Assembly (NCBI GenBank): GCA_027563935.2
Contig: CM050446.2
Span: 26,849,501-26,913,500, forward strand
DNA length: 64,000 nucleotides
Direction of reading: 5' to 3'
Source: Costus lasius
Lineage: Eukaryota > Streptophyta > Magnoliopsida > Zingiberales > Costaceae
Shown here: positions 47,335 to 59,506 of the stretch, in pieces
How the letters are laid out: each line of letters opens with the position of its first letter
How positions within the stretch are numbered: position 1 is the stretch's first letter
Notes under the pieces: model-generated
What the model was told of the DNA's origin: nothing
Database searches by the model: none
Seen by the model: the letters and a program-made list of their open reading frames with translations, nothing else
Translations under genes and position numbers: made by a program

Positions 47335-50300
47335 ATGAACTTCAATGTGCGATCCCTACTGGAAAGGGAGAAGTTTGCTGGGCCAAACTTCTCTGACTGG
47401 TTTGGACACCTTAAGATCGTTCTTAAGGCAGAGAGGAAACTGTATGTCCTCGAGACGGCGATTCCGCCGCAGCCCGCTCCGAACGCCGCAAGGGCGGTTC
47501 GGGAAGCCTATGAAAAGCACGTCAATGATAGCATTGATGTCGCTTGCCTGATGCTAGCGTCTATGACGCCACCGCTGCAGCGTCAGCATGAGGATATGTC
47601 TGCTATAGACATGATAGCGAACCTCAAGATGCTGTATGCTGCACAGGCGAGGACTGAGCGCTATAATTTGACAAAGCTCTTCTTTCAGAGCAAACTGGCT
47701 GAAGGGAGCCCAGTGGGAGCTCACGTGCTCAAGATGATTGGGCACAAGGAGGCTCTAGAGAAACTGGGGCATACCATCAACCAGGAGCTTGCTGTGGACA
47801 TTATTCTACAGTCTCTCCCGCCTTCATTCGACGCGTTCATTATTAATTTTAATATGAACAAAATCGATTGTACTCCGGCAGAGCTGCTGAATATGCTCTT
47901 GACCACTGAGGAGACTCTGAAGGGTAAGCCTTCAACCTCTGTCTTGATGGTTCCTTCAAGGAACAAGAAGAAGGGGAAGAAGGGCAAGGCCCCGGTCAAG
48001 AATTACAGCAAGGCTCTGAAGCAGAAGGTGAAGCGGTCCAAGGAATACAGGTGTTTCCACTGTGGCCAGCTGGGTCACTGGAAAAAGGACTGTAAAGCGC
48101 TCCAAGGAGATAAGAGGGGAAGCTTTGCTTCTGGCTCAGGTATATTCGTGACTGAGGTCATGTTTTCTTCTTCTGTATCATGGGTGTTGGACACTGCATG
48201 TGGAGTTCACATTTGTTCAAATGTACAGGAACTCAAGAGAAGAAGGCAGGTGGGACAGCATGAGGTGGACCTACGCGTTGGAAACGGGGCACGGGTTGCT
48301 GCTGTTGCTGTAGGAGACTACTTTATTTCTTTACCATCTGGACTTGTATTGGAACTGAACAGTTGTTACTTTGTTCCCAGTATAACTAAAAATATTATCT
48401 CCATTCCTGCTCTTGTCAGGAAGGGATTTTCCTTTGAATGCAATATTTCAAAGTGTGTTTTATCATTTGATAATATTGTTTATGCAACTGGTTCAATTAA
48501 TAATGGGTTATTCATGTTGGACATGGAAAGTTCCATACATAATGTTGATATTAAGAAAGCCAAGTATGCTGATGACAGCACCTTGCTATGGCATAGTCGT
48601 TTAGGCCATATAAACGAGAAACGCATTAAGCGGTTGCATGATCATGGACTGCTGGGATCATTCTCCTATAAGGAGATTGATACATGCAAAGCTTGTTTGA
48701 TGGGTAAAATGACGAAGTCTCCTTTTCTTCACAAAGGTCAAAGGGCTTCAGGTTTACTTGACCTTATACACAGCGATGTGTGTGGGCCTTTTAGTAAACA
48801 TGCCAGAGGTGGCTATCAGTACTTCATTACCTTTACTGATGATTTCAGTAGATATGGGTATGTCTATCTGATGAGACATAAAAGTGAATCTTTTGACAAG
48901 TTCAAAGAGTTTAAGAATGAAGTACAAAATCAGCTAGGCCGTAATATCAAGGCACTTCGCTCAGATCGAGGTGGTGAATACCTAAGTCATGCATTTACTG
49001 ACTATCTAAAAGAGTGTGGGATTATCTCACAGCTCACTCCGCCTGGAACACCGCAATGGAATGGTGTGTCCGAAAGGAGAAATAGAACATTACTAGATAT
49101 GGTTCGTTCTATGATGAGTCAGGCTACTCTTCCATACTCCTTTTGGGGTTTTGCACTGGAAACAGCTGCAAAGGTACTAAACCGAGTGCCATCCAAGGCA
49201 GTTTCAAAGACGCCATATGAGTTATGGTATGGGAAACAGCCAAGCTTGACATTTATCAGGATCTGGGGCTGCGAGGCTTATGTCAAAAAGCTCGCCTCTG
49301 GGAAACTAGAGAGCAGATCTGACAAATGTATCTTTGTCGGTTACCCTAAGGAAACTAAGGGTTATTATTTCTACGACCCCAAAGAGAACAAGGTTTTTGT
49401 TGCTCGGACGGCCATATTTCTTGAGAAGGAATTTCTTCTGCAAGAGGCAAGTGGGAGAGAAATAAAGCTGGATGAGAATCCAGAAGAAGGACAAAGTGAC
49501 CAAGCACAGTTGGATGAGCCTGAGCCGGTAGAACAGGTTATTGAACAACCTGAGGCTCAGATATCACGGGAACCGCGAAGATCGGGTAGGATCCGTCGAC
49601 AGCCTGAGCGCTATGACGGAGTCTACATCATTGACAATGATGAACCCCTCACTTATGCGGATGCGGTCAGTGGACCGGAGTCAGCGAGATGGCTTGAAGC
49701 TATGCGCGCCGAGATGGACTCCATGTCAGATAACCAAGTTTGGGATTTGGTTGATCCGCCTCCGGGAGTTATCCCTATAGGCTGTAAATGGATCTTCAAG
49801 AAGAAGATTGACATGGATGGTAACGTGGTTACCTATAAAGGCAGGCTAGTTGCGAAAGGTTTCAAACAAATCTACGGGATAGATTATGATGAAACTTTCT
49901 CACCTGTAGCCATGTTTAAGTCTATTCGGATTTTTTTCGCGATAGCTGCATATTATGATTATGAGATTTGGCAGATGGATGTGAAAACAGCTTTCCTTAA
50001 TGGAAATCTGGATGAGGATGTGTATATGACACAACCAGAAGGTTTCACTAATCCAGCAGATCGTCATAAGATATGCAAGTTAAAGAAGTCTATTTATGGA
50101 CTTAAACAAGCATCGAGAAGCTGGAACATTCGTTTTGATGAATCAGTCACTGAATTTGGTTTCATCAAGAACGAGGATGACCCGTGTGTATATAAGAGGT
50201 TTAGTGGGAGCGTGATTATTTTCCTAGTCCTCTACGTCGATGACATCTTGATCATTGGAAATGACATTCCTGAAATGCATGCTGTTAAAGCATGGCTGAG

Positions 50301-51216
50301 GAAATGTTTCCAGATGAAAGATCTAGGAGAAGCAGCCTATGTGTTAGGTGTGAAGATCTACAGGGATAGATCTAAGAGGCTTCTCGGGCTGTGCCAGAGT
50401 ACTTACATCGATAAGGTCCTGGAGAGATTTCGCTTAGAGAATTCTAAGAAAGGATATCTTCCAGTCAGACATGGTCTGAATCTTTCGAAGAGTCAGTGTC
50501 CACAAACACAGACTGAGAAAGATGAAATGAACAATACGCCTTATGCTTCGGCTATTGGTTCTATAATGTATGCGATGTTGTGTACTCGCCCAGACGTCGC
50601 TTACGGGTTAAGCGTGACCAGTCGTTACCAGAGTAATCCAGGTTTGGCGCACTGGATTGCAGTCAAGAACATCCTAAAATATCTGCGGAGGACCAAAGAT
50701 ATGTTCTTGATATATGGTGGTCAGGAAGAACTCAGTATTGAAGGATATACTGACGCTTCGTTCCAGTCTGACCAGGATGATTTCCGATCGCAATCAGGCT
50801 ATGTTTTTAGCTTGAATGGAGGTGCAGTGGTGTGGAAAAGTTTCAAACAGTCAACTGTTGCTGATTCCACAACAGAAGCCGAGTATGTCGCAGCCTCGGA
50901 AGCATCCAAGGAGGCAGTGTGGATTCGTAAGTTCGTGAGAGAACTTGGTGTTGTTCCTTCGTGTGCAGATCCTTTGGTTATCTTTTGTGATAACACTGGA
51001 GCAATCGCACAAGCAAAGGAACCACGGTCGCACCAGAAGTCCAAGCACATACAGAGACGGTTTCATTTGATCAGGGAGATCATTGATCGTGGCGAGATCA
51101 AAGTATGCAAGGTTCATACAGACGACAATCTGGCAGACCCGCTTACCAAGCCTCTGGCGCAGCAGAAGCATGAGAAGCACTGTAATAATATGGGTTTGAA
51201 GTTTTTCAACCATTAG
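47335..51216 (+). CDS. Copia gag-pol polyprotein of element P, intact
   Basis: 1293 residues counted from the ATG at 47335. Gag about 1-230; CCHC knuckle C240-C243-H248-C253; protease Asp286 in WVLDTACGVHIC; integrase zinc finger H420, H425, C451, C454; integrase core D481, D544 and E580 (35 residues between the last two); a variable linker with SGRIRRQPERY; reverse transcriptase from about 800 with YVDD at 967-970; RNase H D1140, E1181, D1219. No stop or shift. The start is debatable: this ATG is absent from A and B (ACA there), and splicing from 45363 to 47314 would give an N terminus MAMIPAATNT joined to the same frame. It makes the particle, processes itself, copies the RNA and integrates the DNA. 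Flanked by leader and, 9 bases after the stop codon, by the polypurine region. Confidence 0.97.
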   Translation: MNFNVRSLLEREKFAGPNFSDWFGHLKIVLKAERKLYVLETAIPPQPAPNAARAVREAYEKHVNDSIDVACLMLASMTPPLQRQHEDMSAIDMIANLKMLYAAQARTERYNLTKLFFQSKLAEGSPVGAHVLKMIGHKEALEKLGHTINQELAVDIILQSLPPSFDAFIINFNMNKIDCTPAELLNMLLTTEETLKGKPSTSVLMVPSRNKKKGKKGKAPVKNYSKALKQKVKRSKEYRCFHCGQLGHWKKDCKALQGDKRGSFASGSGIFVTEVMFSSSVSWVLDTACGVHICSNVQELKRRRQVGQHEVDLRVGNGARVAAVAVGDYFISLPSGLVLELNSCYFVPSITKNIISIPALVRKGFSFECNISKCVLSFDNIVYATGSINNGLFMLDMESSIHNVDIKKAKYADDSTLLWHSRLGHINEKRIKRLHDHGLLGSFSYKEIDTCKACLMGKMTKSPFLHKGQRASGLLDLIHSDVCGPFSKHARGGYQYFITFTDDFSRYGYVYLMRHKSESFDKFKEFKNEVQNQLGRNIKALRSDRGGEYLSHAFTDYLKECGIISQLTPPGTPQWNGVSERRNRTLLDMVRSMMSQATLPYSFWGFALETAAKVLNRVPSKAVSKTPYELWYGKQPSLTFIRIWGCEAYVKKLASGKLESRSDKCIFVGYPKETKGYYFYDPKENKVFVARTAIFLEKEFLLQEASGREIKLDENPEEGQSDQAQLDEPEPVEQVIEQPEAQISREPRRSGRIRRQPERYDGVYIIDNDEPLTYADAVSGPESARWLEAMRAEMDSMSDNQVWDLVDPPPGVIPIGCKWIFKKKIDMDGNVVTYKGRLVAKGFKQIYGIDYDETFSPVAMFKSIRIFFAIAAYYDYEIWQMDVKTAFLNGNLDEDVYMTQPEGFTNPADRHKICKLKKSIYGLKQASRSWNIRFDESVTEFGFIKNEDDPCVYKRFSGSVIIFLVLYVDDILIIGNDIPEMHAVKAWLRKCFQMKDLGEAAYVLGVKIYRDRSKRLLGLCQSTYIDKVLERFRLENSKKGYLPVRHGLNLSKSQCPQTQTEKDEMNNTPYASAIGSIMYAMLCTRPDVAYGLSVTSRYQSNPGLAHWIAVKNILKYLRRTKDMFLIYGGQEELSIEGYTDASFQSDQDDFRSQSGYVFSLNGGAVVWKSFKQSTVADSTTEAEYVAASEASKEAVWIRKFVRELGVVPSCADPLVIFCDNTGAIAQAKEPRSHQKSKHIQRRFHLIREIIDRGEIKVCKVHTDDNLADPLTKPLAQQKHEKHCNNMGLKFFNH

Positions 51217-51225
51217 ATTAAGTGC

Positions 51226-51235
51226 AAGTGGGAGA
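51226..51235 (+). other. Polypurine tract of P
   Basis: AAGTGGGAGA then T and the 3' LTR. It primes plus-strand DNA synthesis. The same string precedes the 3' LTRs of A, B and C. Confidence 0.85.
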
Positions 51236-51236
51236 T

Positions 51237-52941
51237 TGTTGGGGTATGCCCTTAAGGCTAATGTTTGAGGCCTGTGGGAATGTAACAAGTATCATGTAAT
51301 AAACTATTATGTTTATAAAGGCATGGTTGTTATTCAGTTAGTTACATTGTCTGCTGCAATATATGTTCTTCTGAATAATGTCTCAAAGCTGTTCAGCTGG
51401 GCTGACATGCTGTTATGTCCTTAGTCGATGTATCTTGGTGAACATGAGACAACCTTGATATGGTTAAGACTAATATGTGTTCTGATCTTATAGGATGCTT
51501 CGAGCATGGAATAAGATGTAGACTCATGGGTACATGGGATGTACTGGACAGACCCTACTAGGATGTTCAGTTGTTTGTCACAACGTGAATATTCCTTGTA
51601 TAAGACAAGTGGCACATTTCCTCTGACTTGAGATCACTTGTGTTTTCTAAATGATGATTGTCATTATTTTGAGTTAGTTCAATATCATTTGAAACATAAT
51701 GATTATAGACTATCTTGGATGGTGAGCTTGAGTCAGGTTAGGGCACTAGTGATAGACATAGGATTGCCGTCTCCTTGTTTAAGGAGTGTGATGTTCTAAA
51801 GGGGCCCCCTGGATGAGATGATTGAGAGAGTGTATGGCCATACCCAGGTGACAGTGTTCATCTGATCTAATCATGCTCATCATATTGGAGTTACAAGTTT
51901 GACAGACTTGTCCAATAAGAACATCCAGTGGCAAAGGAAATATGTATGCTTTGTGAAATGATTCACACTTGTGCTATGGTTTGGGTGTAGTCTTGGAAGA
52001 CTCTTTCCTTTATATCGGGAGACAGTGATGTGTTGCTAGATACCCCTCACTGATCGTGATAATGTGAATTATCGTTACCGACATTTAAAGGAAACCCTTA
52101 GGGTCGCACAATTTGATGATATGGCTTACTTAAGTCAGATCGTGTGGACTGAATTGTTTGGGTTCAGTTTTAAGGGATTTAATCTCTGATTGTAAGTGAG
52201 ATCTGGTCTGATCATGTTTGATTGATTAGGGCTTGAGATCGGTAAGCTTCGATTGAGAGAATGGATGCCAGATCGGTCAGATCAGGGGCATTAAAGAGAT
52301 CGACGGTTAGATCTAAAGCCTTAGGGTTTATTTGATCTAGGCCTTGTCGCTTGGCTTGGTTGGTTCTTAAACCGAACCAATTGAACCAGCTCACTAAAAG
52401 AGCGCTTGGTTCATTGGGAGAGGAGTGGGCGACGAGTTCACATAGCGTGAACGTTGGGATGAGGAGAGGTTACTATTTTTAGTAACCATGATCTCCATGT
52501 CGAGTGGGCGCTCATCCGAAATAGAGTATTCTCTATTTTCGCCAATTCACTTATTCCTCTCGAAAGTTTTTTTTTCCTCTCGACTTGGTGTGCGGCGACG
52601 CTTGAAGGTTGAGGAGGATTCGGCCAAGGAGAAAGACATCTCTTTTCCCTTCACTCGACAAGGACCTCTTGGAACCTTGCTAGCACAAGGAGCACCAAGA
52701 GAGATAGCAACATCATCTTGTGTGTGACGACAAGGAGAAGATCTACTTTGATCTTTGCTTCCAAGGAAACATCTTTCCATGGCGATGGTATGAATGTTTT
52801 CTTATTGTTATCAAGTTGATCTTTTGCATGCGTATCGATCTTATAACCCTAATTCCGCAAGAGAACAATTTTATGCGCCATATGCTCTAAGGGTTATGCT
52901 CCCCCATGAAGGGGACCCCCCTTATTTAAGGGGTTCTTTCA
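51237..52941 (+). mobile_element. 3' LTR of element P
   Basis: 1705 bases. It looks identical to 43812-45517 except for one T fewer in the run near 52567. The 79-codon frame at 52488-52727 exists only because of that T9 run; the 5' copy lacks it, so it is not a gene. Confidence 0.96.
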
Positions 52942-54053
52942 ACCCTTTGGTCTAGATCTCATTAAACTTAAAGGTTCAAGATCTAACCGTTCATCTCTTG
53001 ATGCTCTTGATCTCACCGATCTAGCATCCAATCTCTCGATCGAAGCTTACCGATCTCAAGCCCTAATCAATCAAACATGATCAGACCAGATCTCACTTAC
53101 AATCAGAGTTTAAATCCCATTAAACTGAACCAAAACAATTCAGTCCACACGATCTGACTTAAGTAAGCCATATCATCAAATTGTGCGACCCTAAGGGTTT
53201 CCTTTAAATGTCGGTAACGATAACTCACGTTATCACGATCAGTGAGGGGTATCTAGCAACACATCACTGTCTCCTGATATAAAGGAAAGAGTCTTCCAAG
53301 ACTACACCCAAACCACAGCACAAGTGTGAATCCAATTCACTAGGCATACATGCTTCCTTTGCCACTGGATGTTCTTATTGGACAAGCGTGTCAAGCCTGT
53401 AATTCCAATATGATGAGAATGATTAGATCAGATGAAACATAGTCATCTGGGTATGGCCATACACTTTCTCAATCATCTCATCCAGGGGGGCCCTATAGAA
53501 CATCACACTCCAATCAAGGAGACGGCAATCCTATATCTATCACTAGTGCCCTAACATGACTCATGTTCATTATCCAAGATAGTCTATAACCATTATGTTT
53601 CAAATGATATTGAACTACCTCAAAACAATGCCAATCATCATTTAGAAACACAAGTGATCTCAAGTCAGAGGAAATATGCCACTTGTTCGCATATAAGGAT
53701 TATTCACATTGTGACAAGCAATTGAATATCCTAAGTAGGGTCTGTCCAGTACATCCGACGTACCCATGAGTCTACATCTTATTCCATGCTCGAAGCATCC
53801 TATAAGACTAGAACACATATTAGTCTCAATCATATCAAGGCTGTCTCATGTTCACCAAGATATCTCGACTAAGGACAATACTGCATGTCAGCCAAGCTGA
53901 ACAGCATTGAGACATTATTCAGAAGTATACATATTGCAGCAGATGATGTAACAACCTGAATAACAACCATTGCCTTTATAAACATAGAGTTTATACATGA
54001 TACTGATATAATCCCAAGGCCTCAAACATTAGCCTTAAGGGCATACCCCAACA
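52942..54053 (-). mobile_element. 3' LTR of element B, high-coordinate part
   Basis: TGTTGGGG at 54053 running down to the P insertion. Together with 43239-43811 it makes one LTR of about 1.68 kb. Next to it on the high side is the polypurine tract of B. Confidence 0.92.
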
Positions 54054-54073
54054 ATCTCCCACTTGCACTTAAT

Positions 54074-57000
54074 CTAATGGTTAAGAAATCTCAAACCCAT
54101 ATTATTACAGTGCTTCTCATGCTTCTGCTGCGCCAGAGGCTTTGTAAGCGGGTCAGCTAGATTGTCATATGTATGAACCTTGCAGATTTTGATCTCGCCA
54201 CGATCAATGATCTCCCGGATCAAGTGAAACCTTCTCTGTATGTGCTTGGACTTCTGGTGCGACCGTGGTTCCTTTGCTTGTGCTATTGCTCCAGTGTTAT
54301 CACAGAAAATAACCAAAGGATCTGCACTCGAAGGAACAACACCAAGTTCCTGAACGAACTTACGAATCCACACTGCCTCCTTGGATGCTTCTGAGGCTGC
54401 AACATACTCGGCTTCTGTTGTGGAATCAGCAACAATTGACTGTTTGAAACTTTTCCACACCACTGCTCCTCCATTCAAGCTAAAAACATAGCCTAATTGC
54501 GATCGGAAATCATCCTGGTCAGATTGGAACGAAGCGTCAGTATATCCTTCAATACTGAGTTCTTCCTGACCTCCATATATCAAGAACATATCTTTGGTCC
54601 TCCGAAGATATTTCAAAATGTTCTTGACCGCAATCCAGTGTGCCTGCCCTGGATTACTTTGGAATCGACTGGTCACGCTTAACCCGTAAGCAACGTCTGG
54701 GCGAGTACACAACATCGCATACATAATGGACCCAATAGCCGAAGCATAAGGCGTATTGTCCATTTCATCTTTCTCAGTCTGTGTTTGTGGACACTGACTC
54801 TTTGAAAGATTCAGACCATGTCTGACTGGAAGATATCCTCTTTTAGAATTTTCTAAATGGAATCTCTCCAGGACTTTATCGATGTAAGTACTCTGGCACA
54901 GCCCGAGAAGCCTCTTAGATCTATCTCTGTAGATCTTCACACCTAATACATAGGCTGCTTCTCCTAAATCTTTCATCTGGAAACATTTTCTTAACCATGC
55001 TTTAACCGCATATAGTTCAGGAATATCGTTTCCAATGATTAAGATATCATCGACGTAGAGGACTAGGAAAGTAATCACGCTCCCACTAAACCTCTTATAT
55101 ACACACGGGTCATCTTCATTCTTGATGAAACCAAATTCACAGATTGATTCATCAAAACGAATATTCCAGCTTCTTGATGCTTGTTTAAGTCCATAAATGG
55201 ACTTCTTTAATTTGCATATTTTATGACGATCTGATGGATTAGTGAAACCTTCAGGTTGTGTCATATAGACATCCTCTTCTAATTTTCCATTAAGGAAAGC
55301 GGTCTTCACATCCATTTGCCAGATCTCATAATCATAATATGCCGCTATCGCAAGAATAATCCGAATAGACTTGAACATGGCTACAGGAGAGAAAGTTTCA
55401 TCATAATCTATCCCGTAGATTTGTTTGAAACCTTTCGCAACTAGCCTGCCTTTATAGGTAACTACGTTACCATCCATGTCCATCTTCTTCTTGAAGATCC
55501 ACTTACAGCCTATAGGGATTACTCCCGGAGGCGGATCAACCAAATCCCAGACTTGGTTATCTGACATGGAGTCCATTTCGGCTCGCATAGCTTCAAGCCA
55601 TCTTGCTGATTCCGGTCCACTGACCGCATCCGCATAAGTGAGGGGTTCATCATCAATGATGTAGACTCCGTCATAGCGCTCAGGCTATCGACGGATCCTT
55701 CCCGATCTTCGCGGTTCCCGTGATATCTGAGCCTCAGGTTGTTCAGTAACCTGATCTACTGGCTCAGGCTCATCCAACTGTACTTGACTACTTTGTCCTT
55801 CTTCTGGATTCTCATCCAGGTTTATTTCTCTCCCACTGGCCTCTTGCAGAAGAAATTCCTTCTCAAGAAAAATAGCCGTCCGAGCAACAAATACTTTGTT
55901 CTCTTTGGGATCGTAGAAATAATAACCCTTAGTTTCCTTAGGGTAACCGACAAAGATACATTTCTCAGATCTGCTCTCTAGTTTCCCAGAGGCGAGCTTT
56001 TTGACATAAGCCTCGCAACCCCAGATCTTAATAAATGTCAAGCTCGGCTGTTTCCCATACCATAACTCATATGGAGTCTTTGAAACGGCCTTGGATGGCA
56101 CTCGGTTTAGTACCTTTGCAGCTGTTTCCAGTGCAAATCCCCAAAAGGAGTAAGGTAGAGTAGCTTGACTCATCATAGAACGAACCATATCCAGTAAGGT
56201 TCTATTTCTCCTCTCGGACACACCATTCCATTGCAGTGTTCCTGGCGGAGTGAGCTGTGAGATAATCCCACACTCCTTCAGATAGTCAGTAAACTCATGA
56301 CTCAAGTATTCTCCACCTCGATCTGAACGAAGTGCCTTGATATTTCGGCCCAACTGATTCTGTACTTCATTCTTGAACTCTTTGAACTTGTCAAAAGATT
56401 CACTCTTATGTCTCATAAGATAGACATAACCATACCTACTGAAATCATCAGTAAAGGTAATGAAGTATGAATAGCCACCTCTGGCATGTTTACTAAATGG
56501 CCCACACACATCACTGTGAATGAGGTCAAGTAAACCTGAAGCCCTTTGACCTTTGTTGGAAAAAGGAGACTTCGTCATTTTACCCATTAAACAAGCTTTG
56601 CATGTATCAAGCTCCTCATAGGAGAATGATCCCAGCAGTCCATGATCATGCAACCGCTTAATGCGCTTCTTGTTAATATGGCCTAAACGACTATGCCATA
56701 GCAAGGTGCTATCATCAGCATACTTGGCTTTCTTAATATCAATTTGTTGTATTGAACATTCCATGTCCAACATGAATAACCCATTGTTAATTGATCCAGT
56801 AGCATAAACAATATTATCTAATGAAATATAACACTTTGAAGTCTTGCATTCAAAGGTAAACCCTTTCCTGACAAGAGCAGGAATAGAGATAATATTCTTA
56901 GTTATGCTCGGTACAAAATAACAATTGTCCAGTTCAAATACAAGACCAGATGGTAAAGAGATGTAATAAACTCCTACAGCAACAGCAGCAACCCGTGCCC

Positions 57001-57761
57001 CGTTTCCTACTCGTAGGTCCACCTCATGCTGTCCCACCTGTCTTCTTCTCTTGAGTTCCTGTACATTTGAACAAATGTGAACTCCACATGCAGTGTCCAA
57101 CACCCATGATATAGAAGAAGATAACATGACTTCAGTCACGTAAATACCTGAACCAGAAGCGAAAGGATTGCTTCCCTTCTTGTCTCGATGGAGCGCTTTA
57201 CAGTCCTTTTTCCAGTGACCTAGCTGGCCATAATGGAAACATCTGTATTCCTTTGACCGCTTGACCTTTTGTTTCAGAGCCTTGTTGTAGCTCTTGACAG
57301 GGGCTTTGCCCTTCTTCCCCTTCCTTTTGTTCCTTGAAGGAACCATTAGGACAGAGGATGAAGGCGTTCCCTTCAGTCAGTTTGCTCTGAAAGAAAAGTT
57401 TAGTCAAATTATAGCGTTCAGTCCTTGCCTGTGCAGCATACAGCAGCTTGAGGTTTGCTATAATTTCTATAGCTAACAAATCCTCATGCTGACGCTGCAG
57501 CCGTGGCGTCATAGACGCTAGCATAAGGCAAGCGACGTCAATGCTATCATTGACATGCTTTTCATAAGCTTCCCGAACCGCCCTTGCGGCGTTCGCAGCG
57601 GGTTGAGGCGGTATAGCCGTCTCGAGGACATACAGTTTCCTCTCAGCCTTAAGAACAATCTTAAGGTGTCCGTACCAGTCTGAGAAGTTTGGCCCAGCAA
57701 ACTTCTCCCTTTCCAGTAGGGATTGCACATTGAACGCTGTGGTGTTCGTTGCTGCAGTAAT
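54074..57761 (-). pseudogene. Gag-pol of family-1 element B, gag deletion and one stop
   Basis: Minus strand from the predicted acceptor (exon starts 57761) as ITAATNTTAFNVQS. Gag is intact to SKLTEG, then about 83 residues relative to P are deleted, with a frameshift, between short GAAGGGA repeats (junction near 57370). The knuckle has Cys to Tyr (RCFHYGQLGH). Protease, integrase and linker run open to SGRIRR, where CAG has become TAG (55687-55685). RT and RNase H then continue open in the same frame (YVDD, GYTDAS, TTEAEY, FCDNTG all present). Gag and the knuckle are lost, so B could move only with help. Confidence 0.93.
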
Positions 57762-59506
57762 CTACAACAATGCAAGAACAGCAAGGTCAGTATCAATGTT
57801 AGAATCAATTCAGGACTTAAGAATGATTCTTTTCTCACTATTTTATCTGGCTGAAAAATCCAGCAAAACAGCCCGAAAGAGTAAAACTCTTTTAGTGAGA
57901 TGGGATCCGGATTTCATACTTGGTCTCCGCGTCCCGCTCAGGCGAGATAAGATGCACAGAGAGTACAAGCACTAATTTCTGGTAGGCAATCCATGCCAAT
58001 CGCCAACCCATGCGATTCCCCTTCATCTGGGCAATCCAGCAGACTGTGCCAACTGAGTTGGTACAACACAGTCTCTGATCCCACAGATGGCTGCCTCCAT
58101 ATGGCTACCATATGCTCAATATGTAGCCTACATGGTCAAGCTGACCCGACCTACTCCTTGGACCACCACGTGCTATGCTGAGCAACGAGAAGCGATAAAT
58201 CCCTTCTCTGTAACACGCAGGTGTAATCACACACCGTCTGAAGATAGATGGGCGTGCCCACTGAGTGGGTACAACACGACCCCAACGATAGTCAGAACAG
58301 TGAGGTTTCGCGTCAGAAGGCTTACGTGCTTGATATTTAACGTTGGATTTTAACGGTCCTTTTATCTTCTTACCATCATTCAAACCCTATGGTGATAGCA
58401 GAAGAATAAATCATGCAGTTATGAAATTACTTAAACAGTAAATTAAAAGCATGATGATCTTATGTGGTAAAAGCCCATTAAGCCTAAGTAAGACCTTAAT
58501 CAACTTAAGTCTTCACTTGAGCTCTTCTTGGGTCTTTTGCATTTCCTCTGGCCCAACCCGGGCCCAAGCGCCCACTGCAGCTTAGGTGCGCCCACCAGGT
58601 AAAATGCGCCTGTCCTAGAGTCGAACCCTAGACCTCCCACTGGTGAAGCCACTTGCTGCATGCGCCTCTGCCAAGTGTGCTCTGTGCTCATGTCTGATTA
58701 AATTACAATTTAATCTATCTAGACATGATTGACACGCAGGTCAATTACACTTTATAAATTAATTAAAATGTGATGCGCAGATCACAATAAAAATTTACAA
58801 TTTATAATCCAGGCACGCAGGCCCCAGCACAGCACACATTAATCGGGCAGCCCACATAAGATTAAATAAACATTCAATCATGTTATACAAACATCATGTG
58901 ATTCAAACCAGAAAATAAAATTTTTTGAAAATCCCATTGGCATCAATTTTATTTCCTTATATGCCCTACTCCCTTACAACGGTCCATTAATAGGGATCCA
59001 CTCATCAAACCTAGTTAGACCCACTGCCCTTGCATGCACCAAGTCCTAACTGACTTGAGTCGACCTTATGGTCAACCATGCATGCGCTGGGCTGAATGAC
59101 CCTCATGAGTTCTGGCAAGCGGGTGTGACCCCGGGCCTAACTCATGAGCGTTCACTGGTTGTCTCAACCAGACATCGCTACACGCCTGTCTGCAGTCGAC
59201 CTATAGCCACCTCATGCTTGCGCATAGGTGCCATCTGGTCGACCCATCTAGGCTGTCAGATGGTCTGATCAGACTGTTGGGTCTAGACTCGATTGATGAC
59301 TTCAACCCTAATAAGCCGTCTAAGTTATTAAAGCAGACGCATTAGATCTAATGAGGAGCGCGCAAGTAATTTTGTTTTGACAAAAACAACAAGCGCCAAC
59401 ATTCATGCGCCAACAAAAATATACATCAAGTTTCGCATATCATGTAGATTCGCATGTAAACAGCCATTAGATCAAGTATAAGTGCAAACATGAATCACAT
59501 ATTAAG
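57762..59506 (-). other. Leader (predicted intron) of element B
   Basis: Acceptor ends at 57762, branch-like TACTGAC at 57792-57786. Hairpins at 57932-57947, 58049-58061, 58257-58269 and 58613-58632. Alignable with the P leader almost to its primer site, where element F is inserted at 59507 (flank TTAAG, 59502-59506). Primer site and 5' LTR of B are beyond the window. Confidence 0.75.

Larger units (their letters stand above)
43812..52941 (+). mobile_element. Full-length family-1 copia element P
   Basis: 9130 bases: 5' LTR 43812-45517, primer site 45520-45531, leader, gag-pol 47335-51216, polypurine tract 51226-51235, 3' LTR 51237-52941. The two LTRs appear identical except for T10 versus T9 in one run. 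Flanks are AGCCT (43807-43811) and ACCCT (52942-52946), a 5-bp duplication with one mismatch. It sits in the 3' LTR of B in opposite orientation. All cis elements and enzymes are present, so it may be autonomous. Angela/BARE affiliation rests on the LTR opening, long leader and integrase sequence as I recognise them. Confidence 0.96.

Noticed and set aside
52488..52727. 79-residue frame in the 3' LTR of P
   Set aside because: The otherwise identical 5' LTR breaks it by one T in a homopolymer.
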